Notes under the pieces: model-generated
Databases searched by the model: none
Seen by the model: the letters and a program-made list of their open reading frames with translations, nothing else
Told to the model about the DNA's origin: nothing
Shown: positions 17,180 to 26,281 of the stretch, in pieces
Layout: the number at the start of each line of letters is the position of its first letter
Position numbering within the stretch: position 1 is the stretch's first letter
Made by a program: the position numbers and the translations under genes
NCBI GenBank assembly: GCA_030693045.1
Contig: JAUYBU010000167.1
Location: forward strand, 1-37,967
DNA: 37,967 nt
Source: Bryobacterales bacterium
GTDB lineage: Bacteria; Acidobacteriota; Terriglobia; Bryobacterales; Bryobacteraceae
Direction of reading: 5' to 3'

Positions 17180-18859
17180 CTATCGGCCGGCGAGCGCGAG
17201 ATATCGCCGGCGCGCGTCCTCGAGCCGCTGCGACAAGGCTTCGACTTCGCCCGGCGCGTATTCGCGGGTGAAGCGCGCGTCGGCAAGGCGGCCCTCGATG
17301 AACTCGAGCACCCGGAGGCGCTTGGCCACCAGGCGGCGCCGGTCGTCGCGGTCCGGTCCGGCGCCCTCGACGTTGACGTAGACCGGCGTGGTGTGCGCCA
17401 GCGCGCCGTTGTGCGACCGCACGCGCGCGGCAATCCACTGCGTCGCGCCGGCTTCCAGTTTGAATTCGAGCTTGAGATCGCGCTGGCCCGGCGCCATGGA
17501 TTCCCCAGTGCGCACGACCTCGCCATTGGACACGATCTCAAGCGTCTTGGGAGCGCCGATCGCGGCCGGCGCCCAGGCCGTGGCGCGGATGTGCAGCGTC
17601 GCCTCCGGCTTGACTCTCAGTTCGTCGCCCGGAATCGCGCCGTCGACGCTGAAGATCAGCATCGGGCCGTTGGTGACAAAGGTGCGGCCGCGCCGCATCG
17701 CCTCGAACCAGGCGTCCACGGAAAAGTGCGGCCCGGTGTAGGCGTAGACGCGCGCCTCGCCGATGCTGGCGCCCCAGGGCAGGTCGGATCCCGCCGACGC
17801 CGTGAGCCGAAAGCCCAGGCTGAGGAAGTCGTAATAGTCCTCCAACCCGAGCTTGCGGAATTGCAGGATCTCGAGAAAATCGACCTTGCCGCGCACGACG
17901 TTGAGGCTTGCGTCCCAGGTCGGATTCAATTCCGGCCGCTTGCGGCGGTACCACTCGGGCGCCCAGGCGGTGTGCGCATAGCCCGTCAGACCGCCCTCGG
18001 CGCGGATGCGGTCGAACATGAAGTCGTAGAGGTGGTAGCGCGAGGTGTCGCGCACGGGGCGGCGTATGTTGAGGGCCAGCGTGTGTCCCTGCTCGGCGAT
18101 GTCGGTGCGCGGATCTTCCTGGCCGCTCACCAGCGCGTAATTGCCGCGCACGAAACGCGATTCCGGGCCGTAGCGGGCCTGCTCGAAGTACGTTCGCTTG
18201 ATGTCGCCCATGCGGACGATGTTGGCGACGTGGATGTCTTCGGCCTGCGCCCAGCTCATCAGGAATTCGTCGTCGTTGGGCTTCAGGCGCGGATAGTGAA
18301 CATGATCGTCGCCCGAGTACCAGCCCTGCCTGGGCATGTCGGTCCAGCGGGCCAGCTCGACGCGGCGCTGGCGTTTCTGTCCGGCGGAAATCTCGACATC
18401 CTCGAAGTGCGGCAGGAATTCGACGCCTTTGGCAACCGCCAGACGCCAGCGCCCGGCGGGCAGCGTGATGCTGAAGGGGCGGGTGACGAAGAATGCGGCC
18501 GGTTCTTTCCAGTACGGGTAAGCCGGCTGGCCTTCGTAGATACTGGACCGCGTGTCGTTGTTCTTGTACTCGCCGTTGGTCAGCCGCAGCGGGCCGATGT
18601 CGCCGGGTTTCCAGTCGAACGGCTTGTAGAAATCGCGAACGGTGGTGTAGCCGGAATCGACCCGCCCGTCGGGCGGCGTGCGCCACTTGCCGTCGGCCAG
18701 CGAGGTAATGCAGACCATCGCCGGAGTCACCGCGCCGGTGGCTTTGTCGCGGATTTCCACGCGCAGCGTTCCGTCGCCGTCCACCGCCGAGACGCGGTAG
18801 AGCGCCAGCATTCCCAGCGCCAGACATACGAAGTGAGCCAGCCGGTTTGTTCGCGACAT
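17180..18859 (-). CDS. CehA/McbA family metallohydrolase (PHP-like domain), secreted
   Basis: A 559-residue protein with an N-terminal signal or anchor (about 1-25). A beta-rich domain spans about 29-165 (TLRVEIRDKATGAVTPAMVCI). A PHP-like metal hydrolase domain follows. Its first metal motif is GDDHVHYPR, with H186 and H188. Later ligand candidates are H in GYAHTAWAP and D in TASAGSDLPWG. FVTNGPML precedes a C-terminal beta domain. Named members CehA and McbA act on carbaryl, but most homologues are of unknown substrate, so the family label should not be read as carbaryl hydrolysis. The C-terminal 60 residues are basic and helical. The gene is divergent from the VTT/DedA gene and convergent with the DUF6448-like gene. 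Confidence 0.82.
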   Translation of the reverse strand: MSRTNRLAHFVCLALGMLALYRVSAVDGDGTLRVEIRDKATGAVTPAMVCITSLADGKWRTPPDGRVDSGYTTVRDFYKPFDWKPGDIGPLRLTNGEYKNNDTRSSIYEGQPAYPYWKEPAAFFVTRPFSITLPAGRWRLAVAKGVEFLPHFEDVEISAGQKRQRRVELARWTDMPRQGWYSGDDHVHYPRLKPNDDEFLMSWAQAEDIHVANIVRMGDIKRTYFEQARYGPESRFVRGNYALVSGQEDPRTDIAEQGHTLALNIRRPVRDTSRYHLYDFMFDRIRAEGGLTGYAHTAWAPEWYRRKRPELNPTWDASLNVVRGKVDFLEILQFRKLGLEDYYDFLSLGFRLTASAGSDLPWGASIGEARVYAYTGPHFSVDAWFEAMRRGRTFVTNGPMLIFSVDGAIPGDELRVKPEATLHIRATAWAPAAIGAPKTLEIVSNGEVVRTGESMAPGQRDLKLEFKLEAGATQWIAARVRSHNGALAHTTPVYVNVEGAGPDRDDRRRLVAKRLRVLEFIEGRLADARFTREYAPGEVEALSQRLEDARRRYLALAGR

Positions 18860-18869
18860 GCTGCCGGGA

Positions 18870-18879
18870 ATTGTACAAT
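18870..18879. promoter_or_regulatory. Possible divergent -10 element
   Basis: ATTGTACAAT is a perfect palindrome, so TACAAT can be read on either strand, towards the metallohydrolase gene and towards the VTT-domain gene. It lies 10 bases before the former start. No matching -35 boxes stand out. The palindrome could equally be a small operator. Confidence 0.3.
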
Positions 18880-18915
18880 AAGACGCTGTCCCAACTGGAG
18901 GCCCGCCTGAAAGCC

Positions 18916-19494
18916 TTGTTCAGTACGCTGACGTCGTGGGGTCCGGCGGGCCTGTTCCTGCTGGCCATCGTCGATTCGGCCGGCCTCCCGCTGCCGGGTG
19001 GCATCGACGCGCTGGTGGTGCTGCTGGCGGTCGCAAATCCCGCCATGGCGTATTGGTCCGCACTCATGGCTGTGCTCGGTTCGCTCATCGGCAACTACAT
19101 TCTCTACGCCATCGCGCGCAAAGGCGGCCGCGCATACCTGGACGCCCACGCCACGTCCAGGCGCGCGCTGAAGGTCCGCGAGTGGTTCGGGCGGTATGGC
19201 CTGTTGACCGTCTTCATCCCCACCCTGCTGCCGATTCCCCTGCCCATGAAGCCCTTCGTGCTTTCAGCGGGCGCGCTGGGCGTCACGCCGGCGGCGTTCA
19301 TCGGAGTGGTCGCCCTCGGGCGGCTTTTGCGCTATACCGGGCTGGCTTACCTGGGCGCGCAGCTCGGTGTGCACTCGATGACGTACTTGAAGGAGCACGC
19401 CTGGCACCTGTCGGCGTTTGCCGCCGCGCTGTTCGCGGTCCTCTATCTGATGGTCCGCGCGGCCGAGCGGCGGCGTCTCAGTTCGGCCACCTGA
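18916..19494 (+). CDS. VTT/DedA family membrane protein
   Basis: Integral membrane protein of the SNARE-associated/VTT (DedA) group, linked in other bacteria to lipid-carrier recycling and envelope homeostasis. The hydrophobic segments are separated by the family's features: GLPLPGGIDALVVLLA in the first re-entrant region, a GSLIGNYILYAIARKGG segment, and LLPIPLPMKPFVLSAGALG in the second. The start is unclear. The frame opens at a TTG at 18847, which overlaps the divergent gene and precedes the likely promoter. A CTG at 18907 has the best spacing from GGAGG (18897-18901), and a TTG lies at 18916. I give the last, most conventional codon. It converges on the two-domain hydrolase with a 17-base overlap. 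Confidence 0.85.
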   Translation: MFSTLTSWGPAGLFLLAIVDSAGLPLPGGIDALVVLLAVANPAMAYWSALMAVLGSLIGNYILYAIARKGGRAYLDAHATSRRALKVREWFGRYGLLTVFIPTLLPIPLPMKPFVLSAGALGVTPAAFIGVVALGRLLRYTGLAYLGAQLGVHSMTYLKEHAWHLSAFAAALFAVLYLMVRAAERRRLSSAT

Positions 19495-21481
19495 GGTGGC
19501 GGCGCAGAAACTCGAAGGTCCCGATGCCGTGGATGGTGTGCGGACCGTTGAAGAACTCGATTGTCGCGCGGTCCGGCAGGCCGAGCTTGTCATAGAAGCG
19601 GCGCACCCGGGCGAATTCGTAGGCCACCCATTCGTCGGGCGCGACCCCGTCGTCGTGGCCGCGCTCGACCATGAACGGGCGCGGCGCCATCAATATCGCG
19701 AGTTCGGCGTAGTTGACCACGTTGGCGAAGTCCCATTCGTACATGTCGTACTCCTGCGTGATCAGGTAGCTGTAGCGGGCATCCACGCTGGTGGTCTTCC
19801 ACACCCACTCGTTGAAGTCCGCCGAACAGATGGACAGCGCGTAGCCATCCAATAGCGGCGGGACGCGCACGGCGGTCTTGCCGCCGTATGAGAGGCCGTA
19901 GAAGCCGATGCGCGCGGCGTCGACATACGGCAGCGTCTTGAGCCAGGCCAGCGTCTGCTGGTGCTGGCCGAGGATGAAGGAGAACAGCGACAGCTTCAGC
20001 GGCCGCGCCTTGCGCAGGATCAGCCGGAAGCGATCCTGTCCGATGTAAGGGTTCTGCGGCGCGTAGACGATGAAGCCTTCTTCGGCCAGCCGCACGGCGT
20101 AGCGGTGGTAGGCGGGATGGTCGACTCGCGGGTCGGCCAGGTCTTGCGGGCGGCCCTCGAGACCGTGCTGGCAGACCACCACCGGGCGGCGCTCGCCGGG
20201 TTTCACGTTTTTCGGCACCAGCAATATTCCAGAGGCGAACACTTCGGGCCAGACGTCCAGAGTGACTTCGTATCCGCGGAATTTCGGCTCGTCGTAGATC
20301 AAGCGTGTGCGGGGGTTGGGCGGCAGGCTCGGGTCGGGCAACCGTCCGATGACTTCGTTCCAAACTGTGTCGCGAGTGGCACGCGCCTCGGCGCGGCGCG
20401 CGGGCGATTGCCGGAGAAGCTTTTGCGTGAACTCGACCAGTTCGTCGAACTGCCGGCGCTGGCGCGCGGTGGCGTCCGCGTGCGCCGGGACCGCGGGAAC
20501 GGGCGTCCCGCTTCGTGACGGCAGCAGCAGGGCCACGGCTTCCATGACGCTGCTCACAACCGGCGGATTTCCAGCCCGCCTGGCCTCGCCGCGAACTTCG
20601 TCAAGCGTGGGCGCGGCGAGCCGGCCGTTGGGGCAGGCGCCCCGGCGCTCTTTCGTCTCCGGCGGCGGCCCGGCGACCTCGGGATATCCCGACGCCACCA
20701 CGACCAGCTTGCGCGGAGCGATGAGGGAAGCGATTTCCGCGTCGCCGAACTCGCGCACCAGGCCCCACACGTCGCGGTAGATCGGTTCTCGCCAGAGGTT
20801 GTCGCGCGGGCCGAAATAGCCGGCCACAATGGCCGCGTCGATGCGCGTGTCGATGGCGGCGGAGTAGAACGCAATCAGCCCGCCTTCGCCCTCGCCGGCA
20901 ACGAAGACCGGCTGCTTCCCGTCCCGGCGAAACCAATCCACCGCGGCCAGAACCTTCTGCACTTCGTAGCCGATGACGGTGCGGCCGGCCTGGTAGGCCA
21001 TTCGCCAGATCCATTCGCGGTGCGGCTGGTTGGTCATACGGAATTGCGGGATGCCGGACCAGGTGTCCCGGCGGTCGATCAGGACCGGCGCCAGCACCTG
21101 GCAGCCGCGCGCGGCCACCAGGCGCGCCAGTTGCGACTGCTCCGGTTGCGCGTCCGCATCCGGCAGCACCACGGCGCGGCAAGCCGGGACGCCGCGCGGC
21201 GCCAGCAGCAACCCTTCGCCCCAAACGCCATCCAATACCTTCCAGCGCACCGAGCGGCCGTTAGACGAGATTTCCGGCGCGCCGGAAACGCGAGCATCCA
21301 CCGCGCCGATCATCCGGCGCAATCGTTCGCGAGAGGGTTGCGGGCGCTTCGCGGCCGCCTCCGCGGTGGCCCGGTCGAGGTAGGCGTGAATCCCTTCGAC
21401 CATGCGCGTCGCCAAGTCGGCCTGCGCCCAGACGGGAATCGCCGCGGTTAGCATGACGATTCCTATCCGGCAAAACCGCAT
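19478..21481 (-). CDS. Secreted two-domain alpha/beta hydrolase (esterase-like) with a degenerate first domain
   Basis: The 667-residue protein has a signal peptide (about 1-20) and two alpha/beta-hydrolase-like halves. The second half (about 390-667) looks catalytic: nucleophile S531 in GLSYGGK, acid D610 or D611 in ERGHDDGVAP, and His 648 or 651 in GPHTIHG. The first half (about 75-280) follows the same order. In place of the nucleophile elbow it has G196-E-G-E-G200, with Gly198 where the serine should be. Its EIASLIAPRKLVVV matches ELAILMAPRPFMVE of the second half, but lacks the acid and histidine. This looks like an internal duplication with one dead copy. Acetyl-xylan-esterase-like activity on sugar esters is possible but not shown. 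Confidence 0.85.
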   Translation of the reverse strand: MRFCRIGIVMLTAAIPVWAQADLATRMVEGIHAYLDRATAEAAAKRPQPSRERLRRMIGAVDARVSGAPEISSNGRSVRWKVLDGVWGEGLLLAPRGVPACRAVVLPDADAQPEQSQLARLVAARGCQVLAPVLIDRRDTWSGIPQFRMTNQPHREWIWRMAYQAGRTVIGYEVQKVLAAVDWFRRDGKQPVFVAGEGEGGLIAFYSAAIDTRIDAAIVAGYFGPRDNLWREPIYRDVWGLVREFGDAEIASLIAPRKLVVVASGYPEVAGPPPETKERRGACPNGRLAAPTLDEVRGEARRAGNPPVVSSVMEAVALLLPSRSGTPVPAVPAHADATARQRRQFDELVEFTQKLLRQSPARRAEARATRDTVWNEVIGRLPDPSLPPNPRTRLIYDEPKFRGYEVTLDVWPEVFASGILLVPKNVKPGERRPVVVCQHGLEGRPQDLADPRVDHPAYHRYAVRLAEEGFIVYAPQNPYIGQDRFRLILRKARPLKLSLFSFILGQHQQTLAWLKTLPYVDAARIGFYGLSYGGKTAVRVPPLLDGYALSICSADFNEWVWKTTSVDARYSYLITQEYDMYEWDFANVVNYAELAILMAPRPFMVERGHDDGVAPDEWVAYEFARVRRFYDKLGLPDRATIEFFNGPHTIHGIGTFEFLRRHLRWPN

Positions 21482-21506
21482 GTTCTCCAGTCAACCACGA
21501 TTGGGG

Positions 21507-21608
21507 CTATTTCGGGGACAGGCTACGAAATCCCGAAATACCGCCACGACGAAGTTGAGTCCACTTACGAACCGAGTTTCGGGATTTCGTAGCCTGTCCC
21601 CGAAATAG
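21507..21608. repeat. Family A paired palindromic repeat, copy 2
   Basis: Perfect 32-base inverted arms at 21507-21538 and 21577-21608 enclose a 38-base loop, the longest loop of the four paired copies. The arms are the same sequence as at 10551-10631, but their outer ends read CTATTTCGGGG instead of CTAATTCGGGG. The element lies between TonB receptor 2 (its stop is 15 bases away) and the hydrolase start, both on the minus strand. Confidence 0.95.
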
Positions 21609-21623
21609 GATCTCGCCCGGGGC

Positions 21624-24600
21624 TCAGAACTTGAAGCGCAGACCGACTTCGATGCGCCGCATATCGAGCACGCTGGTCACGTTATAGTGGCCGGCGCCAC
21701 CGCGGTACTGGTTATACTGCTCCGCTGTGTTGGAAGTAGGCACCCGGCTCAAAAGGTTTTGCACCAGCATTTCGGGAGAGTTGAAAAGGTAATACCCGTC
21801 CGACAGCTTGGCCCCTTTCATCTTGTAAGTGTGGCCGGTGTTGATGTCCTGCCGCCGGACCTGGTTGAAGGGGTTGAAGAGGCTGGCGCGCAACTCGAGC
21901 CCCTTGCCTTCGCCGATCGGGAACATCTTGCTGATATTGATGTCGTTCGAAAAGGTGCCGGGAGACCAGAGATAGTTGCGGGAGCCGGTGCCGTCATTGG
22001 GCACGGACGGGACCTTGAACCTGGTCACATCGTACGTGTTCGCGATGGACGGAATTCCGTTGTTCGGGTTGCCCGTGGGCTCGATGCGCGGCCCGACGTC
22101 CGGACTGCCGGTGAAGATCGAGTTGATGTTGGCCACGCCCTGGGTGTTGTTTGCGTACTGCATGCCGAAGCTGGGAGTGAGCGCGCGTCCCGAATAGAAG
22201 TTCATCAGATGCGCGATTCCCCAGCCGTCCAGCACCTGCCTTGCCACGGCGTTGTCGAGTCTCAGGCGCTGGGCCAGTTTCGGAACGTCGTAGGTGTAGT
22301 TGATACCCACCACGTGCACCCGGTGCTCGTTGGCGACGTAGCCGGTGAAATCCTTCCAGCGGTGGAAGAACGGCCCGACGCTCTCGGTGCCCGAGATCAG
22401 TTTGCTCCAGGTGTGGACGAACTGCATGGTCAGACCCTGGCCGTAACGCTTGCTCACGCCCCACTGGAGGGAGTTGTAGCGCGCGTTGGCGACGTTGGTG
22501 ATCAGGTTCAGGGTGCCGTAGCCCTGGAAGGGCCGCATCAGGTTGTTGTCGACCGTTTGCGTGCCCGGCAGCGGTCCCGGGTTGGAGGCCGACACCGGAC
22601 CGGCGAAGTTGTTGCCGGCCAGCCGCGGGTCGATGAATTCAGGTTTCCAGGTCTGCCCGGGCAACACTTGATTGATGTTGAACTGCATCACCTGGTGCCG
22701 CTGAATGTTGCCGATATAAGCGATGTCGAACACCGTATTGAAGGGCAACTCCCGCTGGATGGACAGACTGAAGTCGTAAACCGTCGGCACGGCGTTGCTG
22801 GATTCGTCGAATGCGCCGAAGGCCATCGGCGACAGCCGTTTCACGGTGGTGGTGTTCAACGTGTTCAAACTGGTCTGGCGGTAATCGACCTGGTCGGCAA
22901 GCCCGTTCTGGAATGTGCCGGTAGCCTGTCCGATGGTGGGACGGTTGTAGGCCCAGCCGAAGCCGGCACGGAGCACCGTCTTGTTCATGAAATTATAGGC
23001 GAACCCGCCGCGAGGCGCGAACAGGATGAAGTTGGGGTTTCGGATGCCGGCTTCACCGACCGCGGCGTCGCCAAGCGCCCGAACGCCGTTGCGCGGGTCG
23101 CCCGAGCCGGGCACCAGTGAATACAGCAGCGCGTTGAACACGCTGGTAGACAGCGGCTGATTCGGGTAAGCCGGGTCGATGAGACGCCTGGTGTTGGTCG
23201 GATCGGGCACGTAGTAGCGCGGCGCTTTCTTGGGATCCCAGAGACCGGGAACGAAGATCGCGTCCATCGTGATTTTGCGGTCCGTGTTGCGTTCGGTCGG
23301 GATGTGGTACACGCGCATGCCGAAATCCAGCGTGAACCTCGGAGCTACCTTCCAGGTGTCCTGCACAAAGAAGTGGAAATCCTGGAACTTCGAGAACTTG
23401 TGCGATGGGTTGGAGACCTGCTGGAACTGCGAAAGCGCTCCGGTCAGCGTGTTCGCCGGACCGTAGCCCATGTCGAAATCGCTGGCCGTGTTGACGCCAA
23501 AGTTGAAGTTACCCTTCTCAGTGGCCGCATTGATTTCATCCTTCTTGTTGAGCATGTACTGGCCGCCCCACTTGAAGATGTGGGTGCCCCGGGTCCAGGT
23601 CCACGTCTGCGCCACTTGATACTCGGGGGCCTTGGCGTACCAGGGGAAGCGGTTGAACTGAAAATCCTGATAGCCCGTCCCGGTGATCTGAGGAAGGATT
23701 TTGGTCACCGTCGGGAACGCTAGCGGCATGCCCTGAAGGCCTGCCTTGGCGGGGTCCACTTTGGACGGATCCGCCAGGATATCGACGGGAGCGTTGACGA
23801 AGTCCTTCTGCCAGTTGAACAGCGATTCGCCGACCAGAGTGGGCGAGAAGGTCTTCGTCAGGTTGACCGTCATCGCTTTGTCGGGCCGGTTCCAGCCGGT
23901 GTTCACGAACGGCAGGTTGCTTCCGGCGGCCCAGGTGACCATGTCGCGGTAGTTCTGATAGTCGTAAGAGAATCGCACATACGCGCGCGTGGACTCGTTG
24001 ATGTTCCAGTCCACCTTGCCTACGTTCAGATACCGCTGGTCGGTCTTCGAGTACTCGTTGAGGTAGTTGTTGTTGGTTTCGTTCTTCAGGTTTGGCAACG
24101 GATACAGATTCAGGATCGAGCGGCCGAGGGGGTTGATCAGGTTGGCCGGGATCTTGTTGCCCGGCAGCAGTTGCGGACTGCCTGAAGCCTGGGTGCCCGG
24201 CAGATAGATGGTCGGGCGCGTGCCGTCGGCGTTGATGGTCTGCGAGAAATCGCCCTGGCGCTCGAGTTCGGTGGGCACCCGGATCTGATTCGTGAGGGTG
24301 GGCGTATCCTGCTTCAGGTTTTCGTGGTTGAAGAAGAAGAAGATTTTGTCCTTGCGGATCGGGCCGCCCAGGTTCCCGCCGAAGTAGTTGTAGCGGTACC
24401 GCGGATTGGTGAGGCCGAAAAAGGCGTTGCTCCACGGAGTCGCGTTGAAGATCTCGTTGCGGATGTAGTCCCACGCCGTCGCGTGCCAGTTGTTGGTTCC
24501 GGATTTGGTCACGATGTTGATCACCGCGCCGGCCCGGATTCCGTATTCGGCCTGGAAGTTGTTGGTCAGGATCGATACTTCCTGGATGGACTCCAGACTC

Positions 24601-25244
24601 GGCGTTACGGTGGTCTTGGTGTCGCTGCCGTGGTCCACGTTGCTGCCGCCGTCCAGGTTCACCTGCGTCTGGTTGGGGGTTTTTCCGTTGATGCGGAAGT
24701 CGGCATAGCCGTCATAGCCCGCCTCCCGGCCGTTCATGGCGTTGACGTTTTGCGGCGACGATCCGGGAATGGTTTTGAGCAGCGTGGTCCAGTTGCGGCC
24801 CTGCAAGGGCATCTCGGTCACCTGCGTGGACTGAATCGTCTCGTAGCGGACCGCGTTGTCCTTGACGATCTGCTGTTCAGCGGTGACGTTGACGATGGTC
24901 GAGGGACCCGTACCGACCTCCAGGATGATGTTGCCGAGCGACAAGGTCTGGAACGCGTTCAGGTCCAGGTTCTCAAGCGTCTTCTCCTTGAAGCCCGCGG
25001 CGGTGACCGTCATGGTATATCTGCTCGCGACGAGCGATGGAAAGGCGAACAACCCGGAATCGTTGGTCGTGGTGGTGCGCTCGGAATTGGTCGAGAGCTG
25101 CAAGACTTTGACAAGCGCGCCGGGAATCCGGGCATCGCTCGAATCCGCCACCGTGCCTGAGATAGACCCAAGTCCAGCCTGGCCGAACGCGAAACCGCAT
25201 AGCGCGATCAGACCAAGCGCCAGTACAAGAACTTTTCGGTGCAT
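21624..25244 (-). CDS. TonB-dependent receptor, Oar-like, with carboxypeptidase-regulatory-like N-terminus (receptor 2)
   Basis: Second giant outer-membrane receptor, 1206 residues from the ATG at 25244. That start is preferred over a GTG six bases earlier because GGGGGA lies 9 bases before the ATG. The signal peptide ends near FAFGQ. The regulatory-like domain (about 25-110) shows GSISGTVADSSDARIPGA and SGLFAFPSLVASRYTM. The plug (about 120-250) shows VTEMPLQGRNW, FRINGKTPNQTQVNLDG and FQAEYGIRAGAVINIVTKSG. The barrel ends with VGLRFKF, an aromatic C-terminal residue. It differs greatly in sequence from receptor 1, so it probably takes another substrate. A family A palindrome lies just after its stop. 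Confidence 0.93.
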   Translation of the reverse strand: MHRKVLVLALGLIALCGFAFGQAGLGSISGTVADSSDARIPGALVKVLQLSTNSERTTTTNDSGLFAFPSLVASRYTMTVTAAGFKEKTLENLDLNAFQTLSLGNIILEVGTGPSTIVNVTAEQQIVKDNAVRYETIQSTQVTEMPLQGRNWTTLLKTIPGSSPQNVNAMNGREAGYDGYADFRINGKTPNQTQVNLDGGSNVDHGSDTKTTVTPSLESIQEVSILTNNFQAEYGIRAGAVINIVTKSGTNNWHATAWDYIRNEIFNATPWSNAFFGLTNPRYRYNYFGGNLGGPIRKDKIFFFFNHENLKQDTPTLTNQIRVPTELERQGDFSQTINADGTRPTIYLPGTQASGSPQLLPGNKIPANLINPLGRSILNLYPLPNLKNETNNNYLNEYSKTDQRYLNVGKVDWNINESTRAYVRFSYDYQNYRDMVTWAAGSNLPFVNTGWNRPDKAMTVNLTKTFSPTLVGESLFNWQKDFVNAPVDILADPSKVDPAKAGLQGMPLAFPTVTKILPQITGTGYQDFQFNRFPWYAKAPEYQVAQTWTWTRGTHIFKWGGQYMLNKKDEINAATEKGNFNFGVNTASDFDMGYGPANTLTGALSQFQQVSNPSHKFSKFQDFHFFVQDTWKVAPRFTLDFGMRVYHIPTERNTDRKITMDAIFVPGLWDPKKAPRYYVPDPTNTRRLIDPAYPNQPLSTSVFNALLYSLVPGSGDPRNGVRALGDAAVGEAGIRNPNFILFAPRGGFAYNFMNKTVLRAGFGWAYNRPTIGQATGTFQNGLADQVDYRQTSLNTLNTTTVKRLSPMAFGAFDESSNAVPTVYDFSLSIQRELPFNTVFDIAYIGNIQRHQVMQFNINQVLPGQTWKPEFIDPRLAGNNFAGPVSASNPGPLPGTQTVDNNLMRPFQGYGTLNLITNVANARYNSLQWGVSKRYGQGLTMQFVHTWSKLISGTESVGPFFHRWKDFTGYVANEHRVHVVGINYTYDVPKLAQRLRLDNAVARQVLDGWGIAHLMNFYSGRALTPSFGMQYANNTQGVANINSIFTGSPDVGPRIEPTGNPNNGIPSIANTYDVTRFKVPSVPNDGTGSRNYLWSPGTFSNDINISKMFPIGEGKGLELRASLFNPFNQVRRQDINTGHTYKMKGAKLSDGYYLFNSPEMLVQNLLSRVPTSNTAEQYNQYRGGAGHYNVTSVLDMRRIEVGLRFKF

Positions 25245-25341
25245 GGACACTAATCCCCCTTACTGATATCGGACCCCGACCTAAACTATCGCCGTTGGGA
25301 GGCCCCTGTCAAGGCGTGCCGGCGCTACAATGGCGTTCATC

Positions 25342-26184
25342 ATGCGACGCAGCACATTTCTACGCTCGATGGCGCTTGCCGGGGGCCTTGCCCCGCGCGG
25401 GAGGGCCGGCGCGCAGGCTCCGGAAGAGCTGAAACTCGAACAGATCAAGAGCGACCTTTACATGCTCACTGGCAGCGGTGGCAACATGGCCGTGCTCACC
25501 ACCGACGAAGGGGTCATCCTGGTGGATGACAAGTTCGACCGCAATGTGACGGAGATCCTCGCCAAGGTGCGCACGCTGACCGACAAGCCGGTCCGCTATG
25601 TCCTGACCACTCACCACCACGGCGACCACACTGGAGGGAACCCGCGCCTGCTTGGCTCGGTCGAGATCATCGCGCACGAGAACGCCCGCGCCAACATGGT
25701 CAAGGGTTCGCAGCCCGGATTGCCGCGCGTGGCCTTCAGCGACGGCGCGGCGGTCTACCTCGGAGGCAAGGAGGTGCGCACCCGCTATTACGGGCGCGGC
25801 CACACCAACGGCGACGTGGCGGTCTACTATCCCGCTCACCGGTTGGTCCATCTGGGCGACCTGCTGGTCGAGGGCACGCCGTTCATCGACTACGCGAACG
25901 GGGGAAGCGGCGTCGCCTGGACCGCGACGCTCGAGCAAACGCTTCCGCTCGACTTCGACACGGTCATTCCCGGCCACGGCCCGGTGATGAAGCGCCAGGA
26001 CCTGGTCAACTGGATCGCGTCCTTCAAGACCGTTCGCGAGCGCATCGCGCGAATGCTGCGCGAAAAGCGGCCCAAGGCGGAGATCCTCACCGCCCTGAAG
26101 GTGGACGACCTGGCCGGTTGGAAGCCGAATCAGTTCTGGACCAAGAGCAGCCTGCCGGGCCTGATCGACGAGCTGTCGCGCTAG
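25342..26184 (+). CDS. Secreted MBL-fold metallohydrolase
   Basis: Metallo-beta-lactamase-fold hydrolase with a two-zinc site. Visible ligands are the T-H-H-H-G-D-H motif (HxHxDH pattern), the later His in GRGHTNGD, the Asp in LVHLGDLLVEG and the His in VIPGHGPV. From this ATG the protein is 280 residues and starts MRRSTFLRSMALAGGL, a twin-arginine signal, so export to the periplasm is likely. An ATG four codons earlier (25330) overlaps a TACAAT that may be the promoter -10, and is less likely. The full-length fold ends near residue 225; a helical tail with basic residues follows. Substrate unknown; similar proteins are often mis-annotated as beta-lactamases. Confidence 0.92.
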   Translation: MRRSTFLRSMALAGGLAPRGRAGAQAPEELKLEQIKSDLYMLTGSGGNMAVLTTDEGVILVDDKFDRNVTEILAKVRTLTDKPVRYVLTTHHHGDHTGGNPRLLGSVEIIAHENARANMVKGSQPGLPRVAFSDGAAVYLGGKEVRTRYYGRGHTNGDVAVYYPAHRLVHLGDLLVEGTPFIDYANGGSGVAWTATLEQTLPLDFDTVIPGHGPVMKRQDLVNWIASFKTVRERIARMLREKRPKAEILTALKVDDLAGWKPNQFWTKSSLPGLIDELSR

Positions 26185-26186
26185 AC

Positions 26187-26281
26187 CCTATTTCGGGGAC
26201 AGGCTACGAAATCCCGAAATTCGGCTGTGCCTCCCCGCCGGCGGGCTATTTCGGGATTTCGTAGCCTGTCCCCGAATTAGG
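26187..26281. repeat. Family A paired palindromic repeat, copy 3, inside a sulfatase gene end
   Basis: Arms 26187-26220 and 26248-26281 pair at 33 of 34 positions around a 27-base loop. The single mismatch is the CTATTT/CTAATT position that also varies between copies. The element lies between two convergent genes. Its right arm lies entirely within the reading frame of sulfatase 2, giving that protein its last 11 residues, and the base next to the arm completes the stop codon. The left arm starts 3 bases after the MBL stop. Confidence 0.95.

Noticed and set aside
25342-26184. A true beta-lactamase
   Set aside because: The fold and zinc motif are shared by many hydrolases; nothing specific to antibiotic hydrolysis is visible.
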